49,825 nt of DNA from Oscillospiraceae bacterium. Its GTDB lineage: Bacteria; Bacillota; Clostridia; Oscillospirales; CAG-272. Shown one piece after another: positions 34,456 to 42,292 of this stretch (position 1 is its first letter; each line of letters begins with the position of its first letter). The position numbers and the translations under genes are program-made. The notes beneath the pieces are model-generated. The model worked only from the letters and a program-made list of their open reading frames with translations, searched no databases and had not been told where the DNA came from. The stretch covers positions 1-49,825 of the forward strand of contig SVRT01000016.1 of NCBI GenBank assembly GCA_015064685.1. The letters run 5' to 3'.

Positions 34456-34833
34456 ATGAATAACAATCAGGAAAATAAATTTTCATATACCTACTCCGCA
34501 AAGGAGCAGAACGAGATAAAGAAAATCAGAGATAAATACGCTCCCGCGGCAGAGGACAAAATGGAGCAGCTTCGCCGCCTTGACGCGAGCGTAACGAAGA
34601 AGGGAACACTCTGGTCAATAATAATGGGATCTGTCGGAACGATCGTAATGGGCGGCGGAATGTCCATGTGTATGACCGCTCCTGCCGCATACTTCATTCC
34701 CGGAATAGTTCTCGGAATTGCCGGAATGATCCCCGTAATATTTGCATACCCGCTCTATACCCATATAACGAAAAAGGAGCGCGAAAAGATCGCGCCCGAG
34801 ATAATCAGACTTACCGATGAATTAATGAAGTAA
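34456..34833 (+). CDS. Small membrane protein, paralogue of the protein at 27761
   Basis: 125 residues: a charged, helical N-terminal half with EKMEQLRRLDASV-like spacing, two membrane helices (about 54-76 and 80-103) with GGGMSM near the first, and a charged tail KIAPEIIRLTDELMK. It matches the plan and several motifs of the protein at 27761-28126. Both close in on the same ABC/two-component locus, one at each end. Function unknown. GGAGA precedes the ATG, and a strong terminator follows the stop directly. Confidence 0.8.
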   Translation: MNNNQENKFSYTYSAKEQNEIKKIRDKYAPAAEDKMEQLRRLDASVTKKGTLWSIIMGSVGTIVMGGGMSMCMTAPAAYFIPGIVLGIAGMIPVIFAYPLYTHITKKEREKIAPEIIRLTDELMK

Positions 34834-34865
34834 AAAATGGCGCACCGACGGTGCGCCATTTTTTG
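34832..34865. terminator. Bidirectional terminator between converging genes
   Basis: Perfect stem TGGCGCACC/GGTGCGCCA with a GAC loop, flanked by A-run and T-run. It ends the plus-strand regulator locus and the minus-strand dehydrogenase gene. Confidence 0.92.
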
Positions 34866-34872
34866 TATATAA

Positions 34873-35985
34873 TTACTCGCCCATAACAACGATCTTGAGA
34901 CCCTGCATAGAGATATTCATCTCCATAGCATCGTTTATGTCTGCAAGAGCGTACTTGTGAGTGAGAAGCTCCTCAACGGGAAGACCGTCCTTCTGAGCCT
35001 CCTTAAGAACGTCGCAAGCCTGCATCCAATCCTTAGCCTGGTAAGTCCAGGAACCGATAACTCTGATCTCCTTGTTGCAGATATCCTGGTGAGGATTGTA
35101 GGTCGTAGGACCGTTGTCAACGAAGAAGCCAAGCTCACACATTGCGCCGCCGCGACGAACGTACTTCCAGATAGTGCTTGCAGCCTTGGGCGAGCCTGTG
35201 CACTGGAATGCCATCTCAGCGCCCTTGCCGGTGATCTCCATAACGCGAGCGATAGCGTCCTCGGTCATGAAGTTAACGGTGTAAGCCGCACCGAGCTTCT
35301 TCGCCATAGCAAGTCTCTTCTCGTCGCCGTCAACTGCGATGATGTTGCGAACACCCATGGTGCGAACCATGGTAAGAAGGAGAAGACCGATAGGTCCGCA
35401 GCCCTGAACGAGCACGTAGGAGCCCTGCTTGAAGTTAAAGATCTTCTTTGCCTGCTCAACGGCGTGAACGATAACCGCGGTAGGCTCTATAAGTGTACGG
35501 AGATCAACGTCCATGTCGCTTACGTTAAAGATAACGCCGCCTGCGTTAACCTTTATGTACTCACCGAACCAACCGTTGAAGTTCTTGTAAGCCTCCTCAC
35601 CGGGCATGAGACCGAAGATCTCTCCGCCGGGGCAGAGGTGGATGTTTTCGGGATCATTCTTGCAGGTGTCGCAAACGCCGCAGGGCTTAAGACCTGTAAC
35701 GATCTTGTCGCCAACAGCGAGGGGCTTGCCGTAGAAGTCGGTTGTAACGTTCTTACCAAGCTTAACGACGGTACCGGTACCCTCGTGACCAAGCTCAACG
35801 GGAATGTAGCCGAAGGGATCGCCCTTGTACTCGTGAACGTCGGTTCCGCAGATACCTGTCTGCTCAACCTTAACGAGCACCTCATCGTCACCGATCTCGG
35901 GAACGGGAAGCTCAAAAATCTCAATCTTCTTAGCGCCGGTAAGCACGGCAACTCTTGCCTTTTCGGGAATCTGATAGTTTGCCAT
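34873..35985 (-). CDS. Zinc-dependent medium-chain alcohol/polyol dehydrogenase
   Basis: 370-residue MDR enzyme that oxidises a secondary alcohol, polyol or similar substrate with NAD(P)+. Catalytic zinc ligands are C46 (GICGTDVHE), H67 and E68 (GHEG). The structural zinc site has four cysteines, C102, C105, C108 and C118. The coenzyme loop is QGCGPIGLL. An insertion around TDFYGKPLAVGDK is seen. Overall type is sorbitol/threonine dehydrogenase-like, but substrate cannot be fixed. AAGGAGAG precedes the start. It is monocistronic with its own consensus promoter. Confidence 0.88.
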   Translation of the reverse strand: MANYQIPEKARVAVLTGAKKIEIFELPVPEIGDDEVLVKVEQTGICGTDVHEYKGDPFGYIPVELGHEGTGTVVKLGKNVTTDFYGKPLAVGDKIVTGLKPCGVCDTCKNDPENIHLCPGGEIFGLMPGEEAYKNFNGWFGEYIKVNAGGVIFNVSDMDVDLRTLIEPTAVIVHAVEQAKKIFNFKQGSYVLVQGCGPIGLLLLTMVRTMGVRNIIAVDGDEKRLAMAKKLGAAYTVNFMTEDAIARVMEITGKGAEMAFQCTGSPKAASTIWKYVRRGGAMCELGFFVDNGPTTYNPHQDICNKEIRVIGSWTYQAKDWMQACDVLKEAQKDGLPVEELLTHKYALADINDAMEMNISMQGLKIVVMGE

Positions 35986-36047
35986 AGTTTTCTCTCCTTG
36001 TAATTAATAATTTAAAAATTGCTATTTTTTTAACAATCTCTAATTGT

Positions 36048-36076
36048 ATTATAACTTATTAATCCCGCCTTGTCAA
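36048..36076 (-). promoter_or_regulatory. Consensus promoter of the zinc dehydrogenase gene
   Basis: Minus-strand TTGACA (36076-36071), a 17-bp spacer and TATAAT (36053-36048). The transcript leader is about 55 nt and AT-rich. Confidence 0.85.
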
Positions 36077-36123
36077 TATGTTTTTTTAAAATATTGATCA
36101 AATGAAAACGCAAAGGCAAAGCA

Positions 36124-36152
36124 TTGACATTTGGATGATAATATGATAAAAT
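36124..36152 (+). promoter_or_regulatory. Promoter of the MATE gene
   Basis: TTGACA (36124-36129), a 17-bp spacer and TAAAAT (36147-36152), 40 bases before the MATE start. It is back to back with the dehydrogenase promoter. Confidence 0.75.
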
Positions 36153-36191
36153 ACCTCCTGTATGCATCGACAACAGACACGGAGAACAATA

Positions 36192-37523
36192 ATGAAAATC
36201 AGCTTATCGGATCACTTTAATGTCAAAAGACTTCTCCGCTTCACCCTCCCGTCAATAATTATGATGATAGTATCATCGATATACGGAGTGGTGGACGGAT
36301 TTTTCGTATCAAATTTCGCAGGCAAAACGCCCTTTGCGGCGGTCAATTTTATAATGCCGTTTTTGATGATACTCGGAACGGTCGGATTTATGTTCGGCAC
36401 GGGAGGAAGCGCGCTCGTCGCAAAAACCTTCGGAGAGGGGGATAGCGACCGCGCAAGGCGTATCTTCTCGCTTCTTATATACGTATCAATAATCCTCGGA
36501 GTGGTGATAGCCGCTTTCGGCATCGCGTTTATTCGGCCCGTCGCGTATATGCTCGGTGCGAGAGGCGAGCTTCTCGACAATTGCATAATTTACTCGCGCG
36601 TCGTGCTGCTCGGACTTCCGGCATTTATTCTGCAAATGGAATTCCAAAGCTTTTTCGTCACTGCTGAAAAACCGAATCTCGGTCTTTACGTCACAGTCGG
36701 TGCAGGGGTAACAAATATGGTGCTCGATTGGCTCTTCGTGGGTGTATTTGCGTGGGGACTCGTCGGCGCGGCGGCAGCAACGGCGCTGAGCCAGATGGTC
36801 GGCGGCTTTTTGCCCCTCCTCTACTTTGCGAGAAAAAATACGAGCATATTAAAGCTCGGAAAAACGCACTTCGACGGAAAAGCGTTGCTCAAAACGTGTA
36901 CGAACGGCTCGTCGGAGTTTATGAGCAATATCTCAATGTCGCTCGTCGGAATGCTATATAACATCCAGCTTTTGAATTATGCAGGTGAGGACGGCGTAGC
37001 CGCGTACGGAGTATTAATGTACGTCAGTATGATATTCTGCGGTGTGTTTATCGGATATTCAATAGGCTCCGCGCCCGTGGTCGGATATCATTACGGCGCA
37101 GGAAACCGCGAAGAATTAAAAGGCCTGCTCAAGCGAAGCGTTGGAATAATCTCAGTATTCTCGGTGTTGATGGTTGGTCTTTCCTTTCTCCTCTCCTCGC
37201 CGCTCTCAAGCCTCTTCGTCGGATATGATAAGGAATTGTTAGAGCTGACACAGCAGGGCTTTAATATCTTCTCTCTCTCATTTTTGTTTATGGGAATGGC
37301 AATATTCGGCTCGGGTTTTTTCACCGCACTTAACGACGGACTCACCTCCGCGGCAATATCATTCCTCAGAACACTGGTCTTCCAGATCGCCGCAGTGCTT
37401 ATCTTCCCACTTCTGTGGGGAATAGACGGCATCTGGTGGTCGATCGTCACCGCCGAGCTCGCCGCCGTCGCCGTCTTCGTGATATTCCTATTCGCCAAGA
37501 AAAATAAATATCATTATATGTAA
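36192..37523 (+). CDS. MATE-family efflux transporter
   Basis: 443 residues with 12 predicted membrane helices in two similar halves. The segment IYGVVDGFFVSNFAGKTPFA after helix 1 and GTGGSALVAKTFGEGD in the first half are typical of MATE exporters, which expel cationic drugs or metabolites using a sodium or proton gradient. The start is taken as ATG 36192 with GGAG at 36181-36184; an ATG 30 bases upstream lacks a site. The stop abuts repeat element E3, and no separate terminator is seen. Confidence 0.9.
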   Translation: MKISLSDHFNVKRLLRFTLPSIIMMIVSSIYGVVDGFFVSNFAGKTPFAAVNFIMPFLMILGTVGFMFGTGGSALVAKTFGEGDSDRARRIFSLLIYVSIILGVVIAAFGIAFIRPVAYMLGARGELLDNCIIYSRVVLLGLPAFILQMEFQSFFVTAEKPNLGLYVTVGAGVTNMVLDWLFVGVFAWGLVGAAAATALSQMVGGFLPLLYFARKNTSILKLGKTHFDGKALLKTCTNGSSEFMSNISMSLVGMLYNIQLLNYAGEDGVAAYGVLMYVSMIFCGVFIGYSIGSAPVVGYHYGAGNREELKGLLKRSVGIISVFSVLMVGLSFLLSSPLSSLFVGYDKELLELTQQGFNIFSLSFLFMGMAIFGSGFFTALNDGLTSAAISFLRTLVFQIAAVLIFPLLWGIDGIWWSIVTAELAAVAVFVIFLFAKKNKYHYM

Positions 37524-37524
37524 A

Positions 37525-37962
37525 CAAATTGCGGTTTATAGAGGAGGCGAGGGGGATGCGCGTGGGGGGCTTTTCTAGGGAAAAAAGCCCCCCACACCCC
37601 AAAAACCCCAAAGTATATTTTATACAAGTCAAGACGGTTTATCAATCTACACCGTGTCGTACCTGCATAGCCTCACTGCTATCGTGTTGCGAGTGTATTT
37701 AAAAGCGTTTGAAAAGCTTTCTCCAACTTAGTTTTGCTTTAAGTTTAAAGGTTTTTCATCGGCTGGGTTTAACACCCTATCAATACAAAAACGTCAGTGA
37801 GGGATTTTTTTAGCCGCTTGCGGCGAAAAATCCTACTTCACCCTAAAAGGACCTAATATAAGGGAAGTTTTTGCGGAGCTTTTTTCAAAAAGCGACCCGC
37901 CGGAGGCACGCGTCCCCCGCTCCCCCGCATCCCCCGTCCTCACCGACAAATCAAAATTTGAA
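37525..37962 (+). repeat. Dispersed intergenic element E3 (complete, about 438 bp)
   Basis: Starts CAAATTGCGGTTTATA (37525-37540) two bases after the MATE stop and ends GACAAATCAAAATTTGAA (37945-37962). The ends are imperfect inverted repeats (11 of 16 positions), and the complementarity continues inward, for example GGGGGATGCG at 37551-37560 against CGCATCCCCC at 37926-37935. Inside are a GGGGGGCTTTT/AAAAAAGCCCCCC hairpin (about 37566-37596), a GACGGT/ACCGTGTC stem, GGGT/ACCC, GCCGC/GCGGC and a GCTTTTTT/AAAAAGC foldback near the right end. Most of it is repeated at 45200-45706. No protein-coding capacity is evident. Confidence 0.9.
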
Positions 37963-37979
37963 AAACAAAAGAGGAAACT

Positions 37980-38855
37980 ATGAACAAGATAAAAAACAGC
38001 CGTGCGGCGAGCTTTATCGCTGTCACGCTGGTCTATGTATTAGCCACCGCCATTGGAATAGTAACGTATCAAGCGATTGACGAAGCGTTCGATTGGTGGC
38101 TCTCACTTCTCATCGCAGATGCCGCGGCAACCGTCTCGACCTTCATTTTCAGCCTGATATTCAAGAACGCCTCGGTCTACGACCCATATTGGAGCGTCCA
38201 GCCGCCCGTGATCCTCGCGGCATACGCTTTTGGAAAGGAGCTGAACGCACTCGGCAGACTTCTGCTTGTCGCGGTCTTTTTCTGGGGCATCAGACTAACG
38301 GCAAATTGGGCTTACACGTTCGGCAACCTCACTCACCAGGATTGGCGTTATACGATGCTGAACGAAAAAACGAAGGGCTTTTACCCGATAATAAATTTCG
38401 TAGGCATACATATGGTCCCCACACTCGTGGTCTACGGTTGCATATTGCCCGCAGTATACGCGATAAGAGAGGAAACAGAGCTGACTGTCGCAAGCGCAGT
38501 ATTCATCTGCCTCGCCGTAGCTTCGGCAACGATGCAGGGAATCGCCGACATACAGATGCACAGATTCCGCAAGAACAGAACGGGAAGATTCATCAGATGC
38601 GGACTTTGGAAGCACTCGCGCCACCCGAACTACCTCGGTGAGATATGTATGTGGTGGAATATCGCGCTGGCGGTCGTCTGCGCCGATATGAGCGCGTGGT
38701 ACCTTATTGCAGGCGCGGTCGCAAATACAGTCCTTTTCTTCGCTGTCAGTATCCCTATGGCAGACAAAAGGCAATCACACAAGGAAGGCTTCGCGGAGTA
38801 TAAGCGCGAAACGAGAATGCTGCTCCCATTAAAGCGATTTATCAAAAAGGGCTGA
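37980..38855 (+). CDS. DUF1295 membrane protein (steroid 5-alpha-reductase-like fold)
   Basis: 291 residues with about seven predicted membrane helices. The C-terminal signature GLWKHSRHPNYLGEICMWW is diagnostic of DUF1295 and related isoprenylcysteine methyltransferase/5-alpha-reductase folds, where it binds a cofactor. The substrate in bacteria is unknown. AGAGGAAAC precedes the ATG. It begins 17 bases after repeat element E3, so any promoter must lie within or upstream of the element. Confidence 0.88.
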   Translation: MNKIKNSRAASFIAVTLVYVLATAIGIVTYQAIDEAFDWWLSLLIADAAATVSTFIFSLIFKNASVYDPYWSVQPPVILAAYAFGKELNALGRLLLVAVFFWGIRLTANWAYTFGNLTHQDWRYTMLNEKTKGFYPIINFVGIHMVPTLVVYGCILPAVYAIREETELTVASAVFICLAVASATMQGIADIQMHRFRKNRTGRFIRCGLWKHSRHPNYLGEICMWWNIALAVVCADMSAWYLIAGAVANTVLFFAVSIPMADKRQSHKEGFAEYKRETRMLLPLKRFIKKG

Positions 38856-38873
38856 CCAAAACGGTCAGCCCTT
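38847..38873 (-). terminator. Terminator between converging genes
   Basis: Perfect 11-bp stem AAGGGCTGACC/GGTCAGCCCTT. The T-run lies on the minus strand (TTTTTGAT after the stem), so it mainly ends the minus-strand gene. The stop codon of the DUF1295 gene lies inside the stem. Confidence 0.75.
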
Positions 38874-38973
38874 AAACATCAGATTCATCAAATAAAGCGG
38901 CCTACTCCAAAACCGCGCTTATGCGCTTCTTAACCGGTCGCATTTGCGAAAACGCGCCGAAATTATGTGTGCA

Positions 38974-39723
38974 TTACACGATCACAAAGATATGTAAAGC
39001 GATAGACATCAAGAGATTTGTGATCGACAAAGATATCATAGGCGTCCAGATGTTATCCGTCTTTTGATAAGACCAGCACATCAGCAGATGAACGGGCAAC
39101 TGAACAAAATAACCGCTCAGCACCAGATCCGCTCCACCTCTCCAAATAATATTTATTATTGGAGGGATCAATGTGATAACAGCAATGCACAGATAGGCAA
39201 ACAGAGGCTTTTTGTAGCATATCGGCGCAAAGCCCAGGCAATAGAAGAGCGCGCAGATACTGATGGGGGCAAAAACCGACAGAGCAATCGTGCCAAAGAT
39301 CGGCTCCAGTGAAATCAAGAACAGAGGAGTGTGACTGACAAACATCTCTGCTACCGGAAGACATTCCAGCATATTTATTATGTTAAAGCCGCAAACATAC
39401 AGTGTTCCAAGCAACAAAAGCTCTACGCCCATAACCAGACCGACCGTCAGTGCTATATGCTTCAGAAAATGGCGAAAATCGACTGATACCATAAACCAAT
39501 CATCCTTCAGATAACTGAACATAAGCCATAGCAGACCAACGCCGTTGGCTACGTGGTAGAAGATCTCCAGCCAGTCGCTGATCTCCCATTGACTCCAAAG
39601 CCCGAGCCCCACAAAGGGCATAAACATGGGAAAAAGCACAAAAACCCAAATCCAGCAGGGAATCAGGGCAAAAATTTTAATTTTTTCCGGTTTGCTGTGC
39701 ATAGGCGGAAACAATTTGTTCAT
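38974..39723 (-). CDS. Polytopic membrane protein of unknown family
   Basis: 249 residues with seven or eight predicted membrane helices and a cytoplasmic start (NKLFPPMHSKPEKIKIF). Possible polar features are FRHFLKH (about 85-91) and QLPVHLLMCWSYQKTD near the C-terminus. It resembles CPBP-type intramembrane peptidases in size and topology, but I do not see the EExxxR, FxxxH and HxxxN motifs, so I do not assign it. The start at 39723 has AAAGGAGG six bases upstream; a start 36 bases further up has none. Confidence 0.7.
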   Translation of the reverse strand: MNKLFPPMHSKPEKIKIFALIPCWIWVFVLFPMFMPFVGLGLWSQWEISDWLEIFYHVANGVGLLWLMFSYLKDDWFMVSVDFRHFLKHIALTVGLVMGVELLLLGTLYVCGFNIINMLECLPVAEMFVSHTPLFLISLEPIFGTIALSVFAPISICALFYCLGFAPICYKKPLFAYLCIAVITLIPPIINIIWRGGADLVLSGYFVQLPVHLLMCWSYQKTDNIWTPMISLSITNLLMSIALHIFVIV

Positions 39724-39771
39724 TGGGTCCTCCTTTAGAAAGTCAACGTTGCGGTCCAAATCGCCGTCTTT

Positions 39772-39800
39772 ATTATATCATGCGTATAAAAAAATGTCAA
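39772..39800 (-). promoter_or_regulatory. Consensus promoter of the membrane-protein gene
   Basis: Minus-strand TTGACA (39800-39795), a 17-bp spacer and TATAAT (39777-39772), about 50 bp from the start at 39723. Confidence 0.8.
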
Positions 39801-39807
39801 CTATGAT

Positions 39808-39965
39808 TTGCCCGATAATCAGAAAGGCGTATACCTCGATCGAATATGCAAACCGTATTATTACACATAGTTGAGGGCAACGAGTAATACGATTCTACGA
39901 TTTGGATTGTTACATAATCGAGGTATGAACACCGATATTATCAACAAATTCCAATTTATCGGGCA
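39808..39965. repeat. Nested foldback (158 bp) upstream of trkH
   Basis: Three pairs of inverted repeats are nested in strict order. TTGCCCGATAA (39808-39818) pairs with TTATCGGGCA (39956-39965), ATACCTCGAT (39831-39840) with ATCGAGGTAT (39917-39926), and CGTATTA (39854-39860) with TAATACG (39885-39891). The region has no gene. It could be a miniature element or a structured RNA. It ends about 48 bp before the trkH promoter. Confidence 0.75.
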
Positions 39966-40012
39966 GAAAGTGACGATCGCGTTACTGTACGCGCTATCGC
40001 GCAAAATAATAG

Positions 40013-40041
40013 TTGACACAAATGGCAAAATGTGATATAAT
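40013..40041 (+). promoter_or_regulatory. Consensus promoter of trkH
   Basis: TTGACA (40013-40018), a 17-bp spacer and TATAAT (40036-40041). The predicted transcript starts near 40048, leaving a leader of about 70 nt. Confidence 0.88.
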
Positions 40042-40059
40042 CAGGAAAACGAATAAAAT

Positions 40060-40105
40060 GGAACCAGCTGACGGCAGAGGACGTTGGTTCCTTTATGCTT
40101 TTTAG
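40060..40105 (+). promoter_or_regulatory. Leader hairpin upstream of trkH, candidate attenuator
   Basis: GGAACCA (40060-40066) pairs with TGGTTCC (40085-40091). Inside, after a four-base bulge, ACG (40071-40073) pairs with CGT (40082-40084). The hairpin is followed by TTTATGCTTTTT, a U-rich tract that could terminate transcription, and then by the AGAGGA site of trkH. It starts about 12 nt after the predicted transcript start. No known riboswitch class is recognised. Confidence 0.55.
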
Positions 40106-40116
40106 AGGAAAATCTT

Positions 40117-41478
40117 ATGGTTAGGAAAAAGAAATTCGCACTTTCAACCACGCAGATCATATTGCTCAGCTTTATTTCGACTATTCTCTTGGGAAGTGGG
40201 CTTTTGGCGCTGCCGATCAGTTCCGCAAACGGCAACGCCGTACCGTATCTTGACGCGCTCTTTACGGCAACCACCTCCACCTGCGTAACGGGACTTGTCA
40301 CGCTTCCTACGGTATCTACGTGGAGCGTGTTCGGGCAGATCGTTATATTGCTTCTGATACAGATAGGCGGTCTTGGTATCATCACCATTATGTCGGGATT
40401 GATGCTTCTTCTCAACAGAAAAATGGGTATTGGTGACCGTTTGCTCATTCAGGATGCCTTCAATCTGAACACAATGTCGGGGCTTGCAAAGTTCGTAAAG
40501 AACGTACTGTTCGGCACTCTGATCATCGAAGGAATCGGTGCCATTCTTTATATGCTTGTGTTCGTTCCGGAGTTCGGTGCAAGGGGAATTTGGATATCGG
40601 TATTCAATTCTGTTTCCGCCTTTTGTAACGCAGGCATTGACATTATTGCCGAAAACAGCCTTTGCAATTATGCCACCAATCCCTTGATCAATATCGTCAC
40701 CTCCGCCCTGATTATTCTCGGCGGTCTGGGATATATAGTGTGGTGGGACGTGCTTCGTGTTGTCAAGAGCCGTTCGCCAAAGAACCGCAGGGTATTCAGG
40801 CATCTGACCTTGCATTCAAAGATCGCAATTACCGTTACGGCAGGACTTGTTCTAGCCGGCGCAGTTTTAATATTTGCTTTTGAATATGCCAATCCTTTGA
40901 CCATCGGAGAGATGTCTTTATTTGATAAAATTCAGGTGTCCCTCTTCCAATCGATTACCACGAGGACAGCGGGATTTGCCTCTATCCCTCAAGAGAATCT
41001 GACAAACACCTCAGCCGCAATATCGATCATCCTGATGCTCATAGGCGGCTCGCCCGTGGGAACGGCAGGCGGTATGAAAACTGTAACCATTGCCGTGCTT
41101 ATCAGCTCGGCATTCGCTACCATCAGGAATAAGAACTGCGCAACCTTGTTCGGTCGCCGTGTTTCCGAGGAATCGGTAAAAAAAGCTGTTGCAGTATCGG
41201 TGACGTTTCTTACAATATGCTGCGCATCAACAGTGCTATTGATGGCAACGAGCAATGCCTCTGCCCTTGACGCAGTCTACGAAACGGTCAGCGCAACGGC
41301 GACCGTCGGACTTTCAAGAAATCTGACTGCAACGCTAAATACCTTTGGGAAACTAATCATCATTGTAACCATGTATTTGGGCAGGGTGGGTCCCATCTCG
41401 CTGGCGGTAGCGCTTGGCAGTAAAAACGAAAGTCAAAACGTCATTTCTGAGCCGACGGAAGATATCAGCATAGGATAA
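40117..41478 (+). CDS. trkH: Potassium uptake membrane subunit (TrkH/KtrB family)
   Basis: 453-residue ion channel subunit with four repeated membrane-pore-membrane units. The selectivity-filter-like loops include TSTCVTGL, SAFCNAGID, RTAGFASI and SATATVGLSR, each with the conserved glycine. It imports K+ together with a cytoplasmic TrkA/KtrA gating protein. The start at 40117 has AGAGGA upstream; an in-frame ATG at 40084 lies in the leader hairpin and has no site. trkA follows after a structured 128-base gap. Confidence 0.93.
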   Translation: MVRKKKFALSTTQIILLSFISTILLGSGLLALPISSANGNAVPYLDALFTATTSTCVTGLVTLPTVSTWSVFGQIVILLLIQIGGLGIITIMSGLMLLLNRKMGIGDRLLIQDAFNLNTMSGLAKFVKNVLFGTLIIEGIGAILYMLVFVPEFGARGIWISVFNSVSAFCNAGIDIIAENSLCNYATNPLINIVTSALIILGGLGYIVWWDVLRVVKSRSPKNRRVFRHLTLHSKIAITVTAGLVLAGAVLIFAFEYANPLTIGEMSLFDKIQVSLFQSITTRTAGFASIPQENLTNTSAAISIILMLIGGSPVGTAGGMKTVTIAVLISSAFATIRNKNCATLFGRRVSEESVKKAVAVSVTFLTICCASTVLLMATSNASALDAVYETVSATATVGLSRNLTATLNTFGKLIIIVTMYLGRVGPISLAVALGSKNESQNVISEPTEDISIG

Positions 41479-41606
41479 AGGAGAACAGCGTGAAAGCTTT
41501 TTGCTGCCAGTAGGCAATTTAACCGTTTCACGCGTGACTTTTGTCTATCAGACAAAAGTCATCGATAATATTTGTGCCGCCTCAAGGCGGCGGAATGGAG
41601 ATAATT
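41479..41606 (+). promoter_or_regulatory. Structured trkH-trkA intercistronic region
   Basis: Three stems follow each other: GCGTGAAA (41488-41495) with TTTCACGC (41526-41533) enclosing TGCC-AGTA-GGCA; a perfect 12-bp stem TGACTTTTGTCT/AGACAAAAGTCA (41535-41561); and GCCGCC-TCAA-GGCGGC (41576-41591) just before the trkA ribosome site. AAGGAG at 41477-41482 precedes a seven-codon frame (GTG AAA GCT TTT TGC TGC CAG TAG). No T-run follows the stems, so they may act on mRNA processing or translation rather than termination. Confidence 0.5.
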
Positions 41607-42257
41607 ATGAAAGCAAAGAAAACATATGCAGTCTTTGGACTTGGAAGATACGGCATAGCCGTGGCGCGCGAGCTTGTTGAGAACGGCATGGAGGTTATTG
41701 CCGTCGACGCTGAGGAAAGAATCGTCAATGATGCGGCGGCATACCTGCCCGTCTGCAAGTGCGCCGATGTTACCGATGCGGAGGTCATATCCCGCCTTGG
41801 CATAGGTAATATCGATACCGTCATCGTTTGTATGGCAAGCTCCCTTGAGGCGAGCGTTATGGCGGTTACGCTTTGTAAGGAGGCGGGAGTCAAGACCGTA
41901 ATCGTAAAATGTGCCAACGAAATGCACCAAAAGATACTGCTTCGTGTAGGCGCGGATCAGGTGGTCTTTCCCGAGAACGAATCTGGCACTCGACTCGCAA
42001 AAAACCTGCTTAGCTCAGGCTTTATTGATATGATCTCGCTGTCGAAGGATGTATCTATGGTAGAGATCGACGTAAAGGACGAATGGCGCGGCAAGAACCT
42101 GATCGAGTTGGATCTCCGTAAAAAATACGGTTTCAATATCGTCGCCATCAAGAATGGTGAAAACGTCAACGTAAATATCGATCCCAAGCAGGCGCTTGAT
42201 GCGGATAGTTCGCTGATCGTGATTGCAAACACAGCAAAATTGGGTAAATTGAAATAA
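41607..42257 (+). CDS. trkA: Potassium uptake regulatory subunit (TrkA/KtrA, RCK domain)
   Basis: 216 residues. The N-terminal RCK Rossmann domain starts TYAVFGLGRYGIAVARELV, with the nucleotide acid in VIAVDAEE. The C-terminal TrkA_C domain (about 135-216) includes VEIDVKDEWRGKNLIELDL and ends in a LIVIAN strand. It gates the TrkH channel in response to nucleotides, and TrkA_C domains of this type can bind c-di-AMP. The start at 41607 has GGAGAT six bases upstream; ATG 41595 is an alternative adding four residues. Confidence 0.92.
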   Translation: MKAKKTYAVFGLGRYGIAVARELVENGMEVIAVDAEERIVNDAAAYLPVCKCADVTDAEVISRLGIGNIDTVIVCMASSLEASVMAVTLCKEAGVKTVIVKCANEMHQKILLRVGADQVVFPENESGTRLAKNLLSSGFIDMISLSKDVSMVEIDVKDEWRGKNLIELDLRKKYGFNIVAIKNGENVNVNIDPKQALDADSSLIVIANTAKLGKLK

Positions 42258-42262
42258 GCTGA

Positions 42263-42280
42263 AAATTCCAATTTGTCGGG
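42263..42280 (+). repeat. Direct repeat flanking the trk locus (right copy)
   Basis: The 18-mer here differs by one base from the 18-mer at 39946-39963 (ATTCCAATTTGTCGGG against ATTCCAATTTATCGGG). The two copies flank trkH-trkA, about 2.3 kb apart. The left copy overlaps the right arm of the foldback at 39808-39965. Confidence 0.65.
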
Positions 42281-42292
42281 ATAATAAAGAGC

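Noticed and set aside
27390..34864. An anti-phage defence island
   Set aside because: The genes are typical transporter and two-component families. No nuclease, helicase, toxin or other defence effector is present.
34957..36003. A 348-codon plus-strand reading frame opposite the zinc dehydrogenase
   Set aside because: The opposite strand encodes a dehydrogenase with all zinc ligands. The antisense frame has no recognisable domain and runs through the dehydrogenase ribosome site.
38974..39723. CPBP (CAAX-type) intramembrane protease
   Set aside because: Topology is similar, but the EExxxR, FxxxH and HxxxN motifs were not found.
40042..40116. c-di-AMP (ydaO/yuaA) riboswitch ahead of trkH
   Set aside because: The leader is only about 70 nt and shows one hairpin. 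The conserved pseudosymmetric motifs of that class are not seen.
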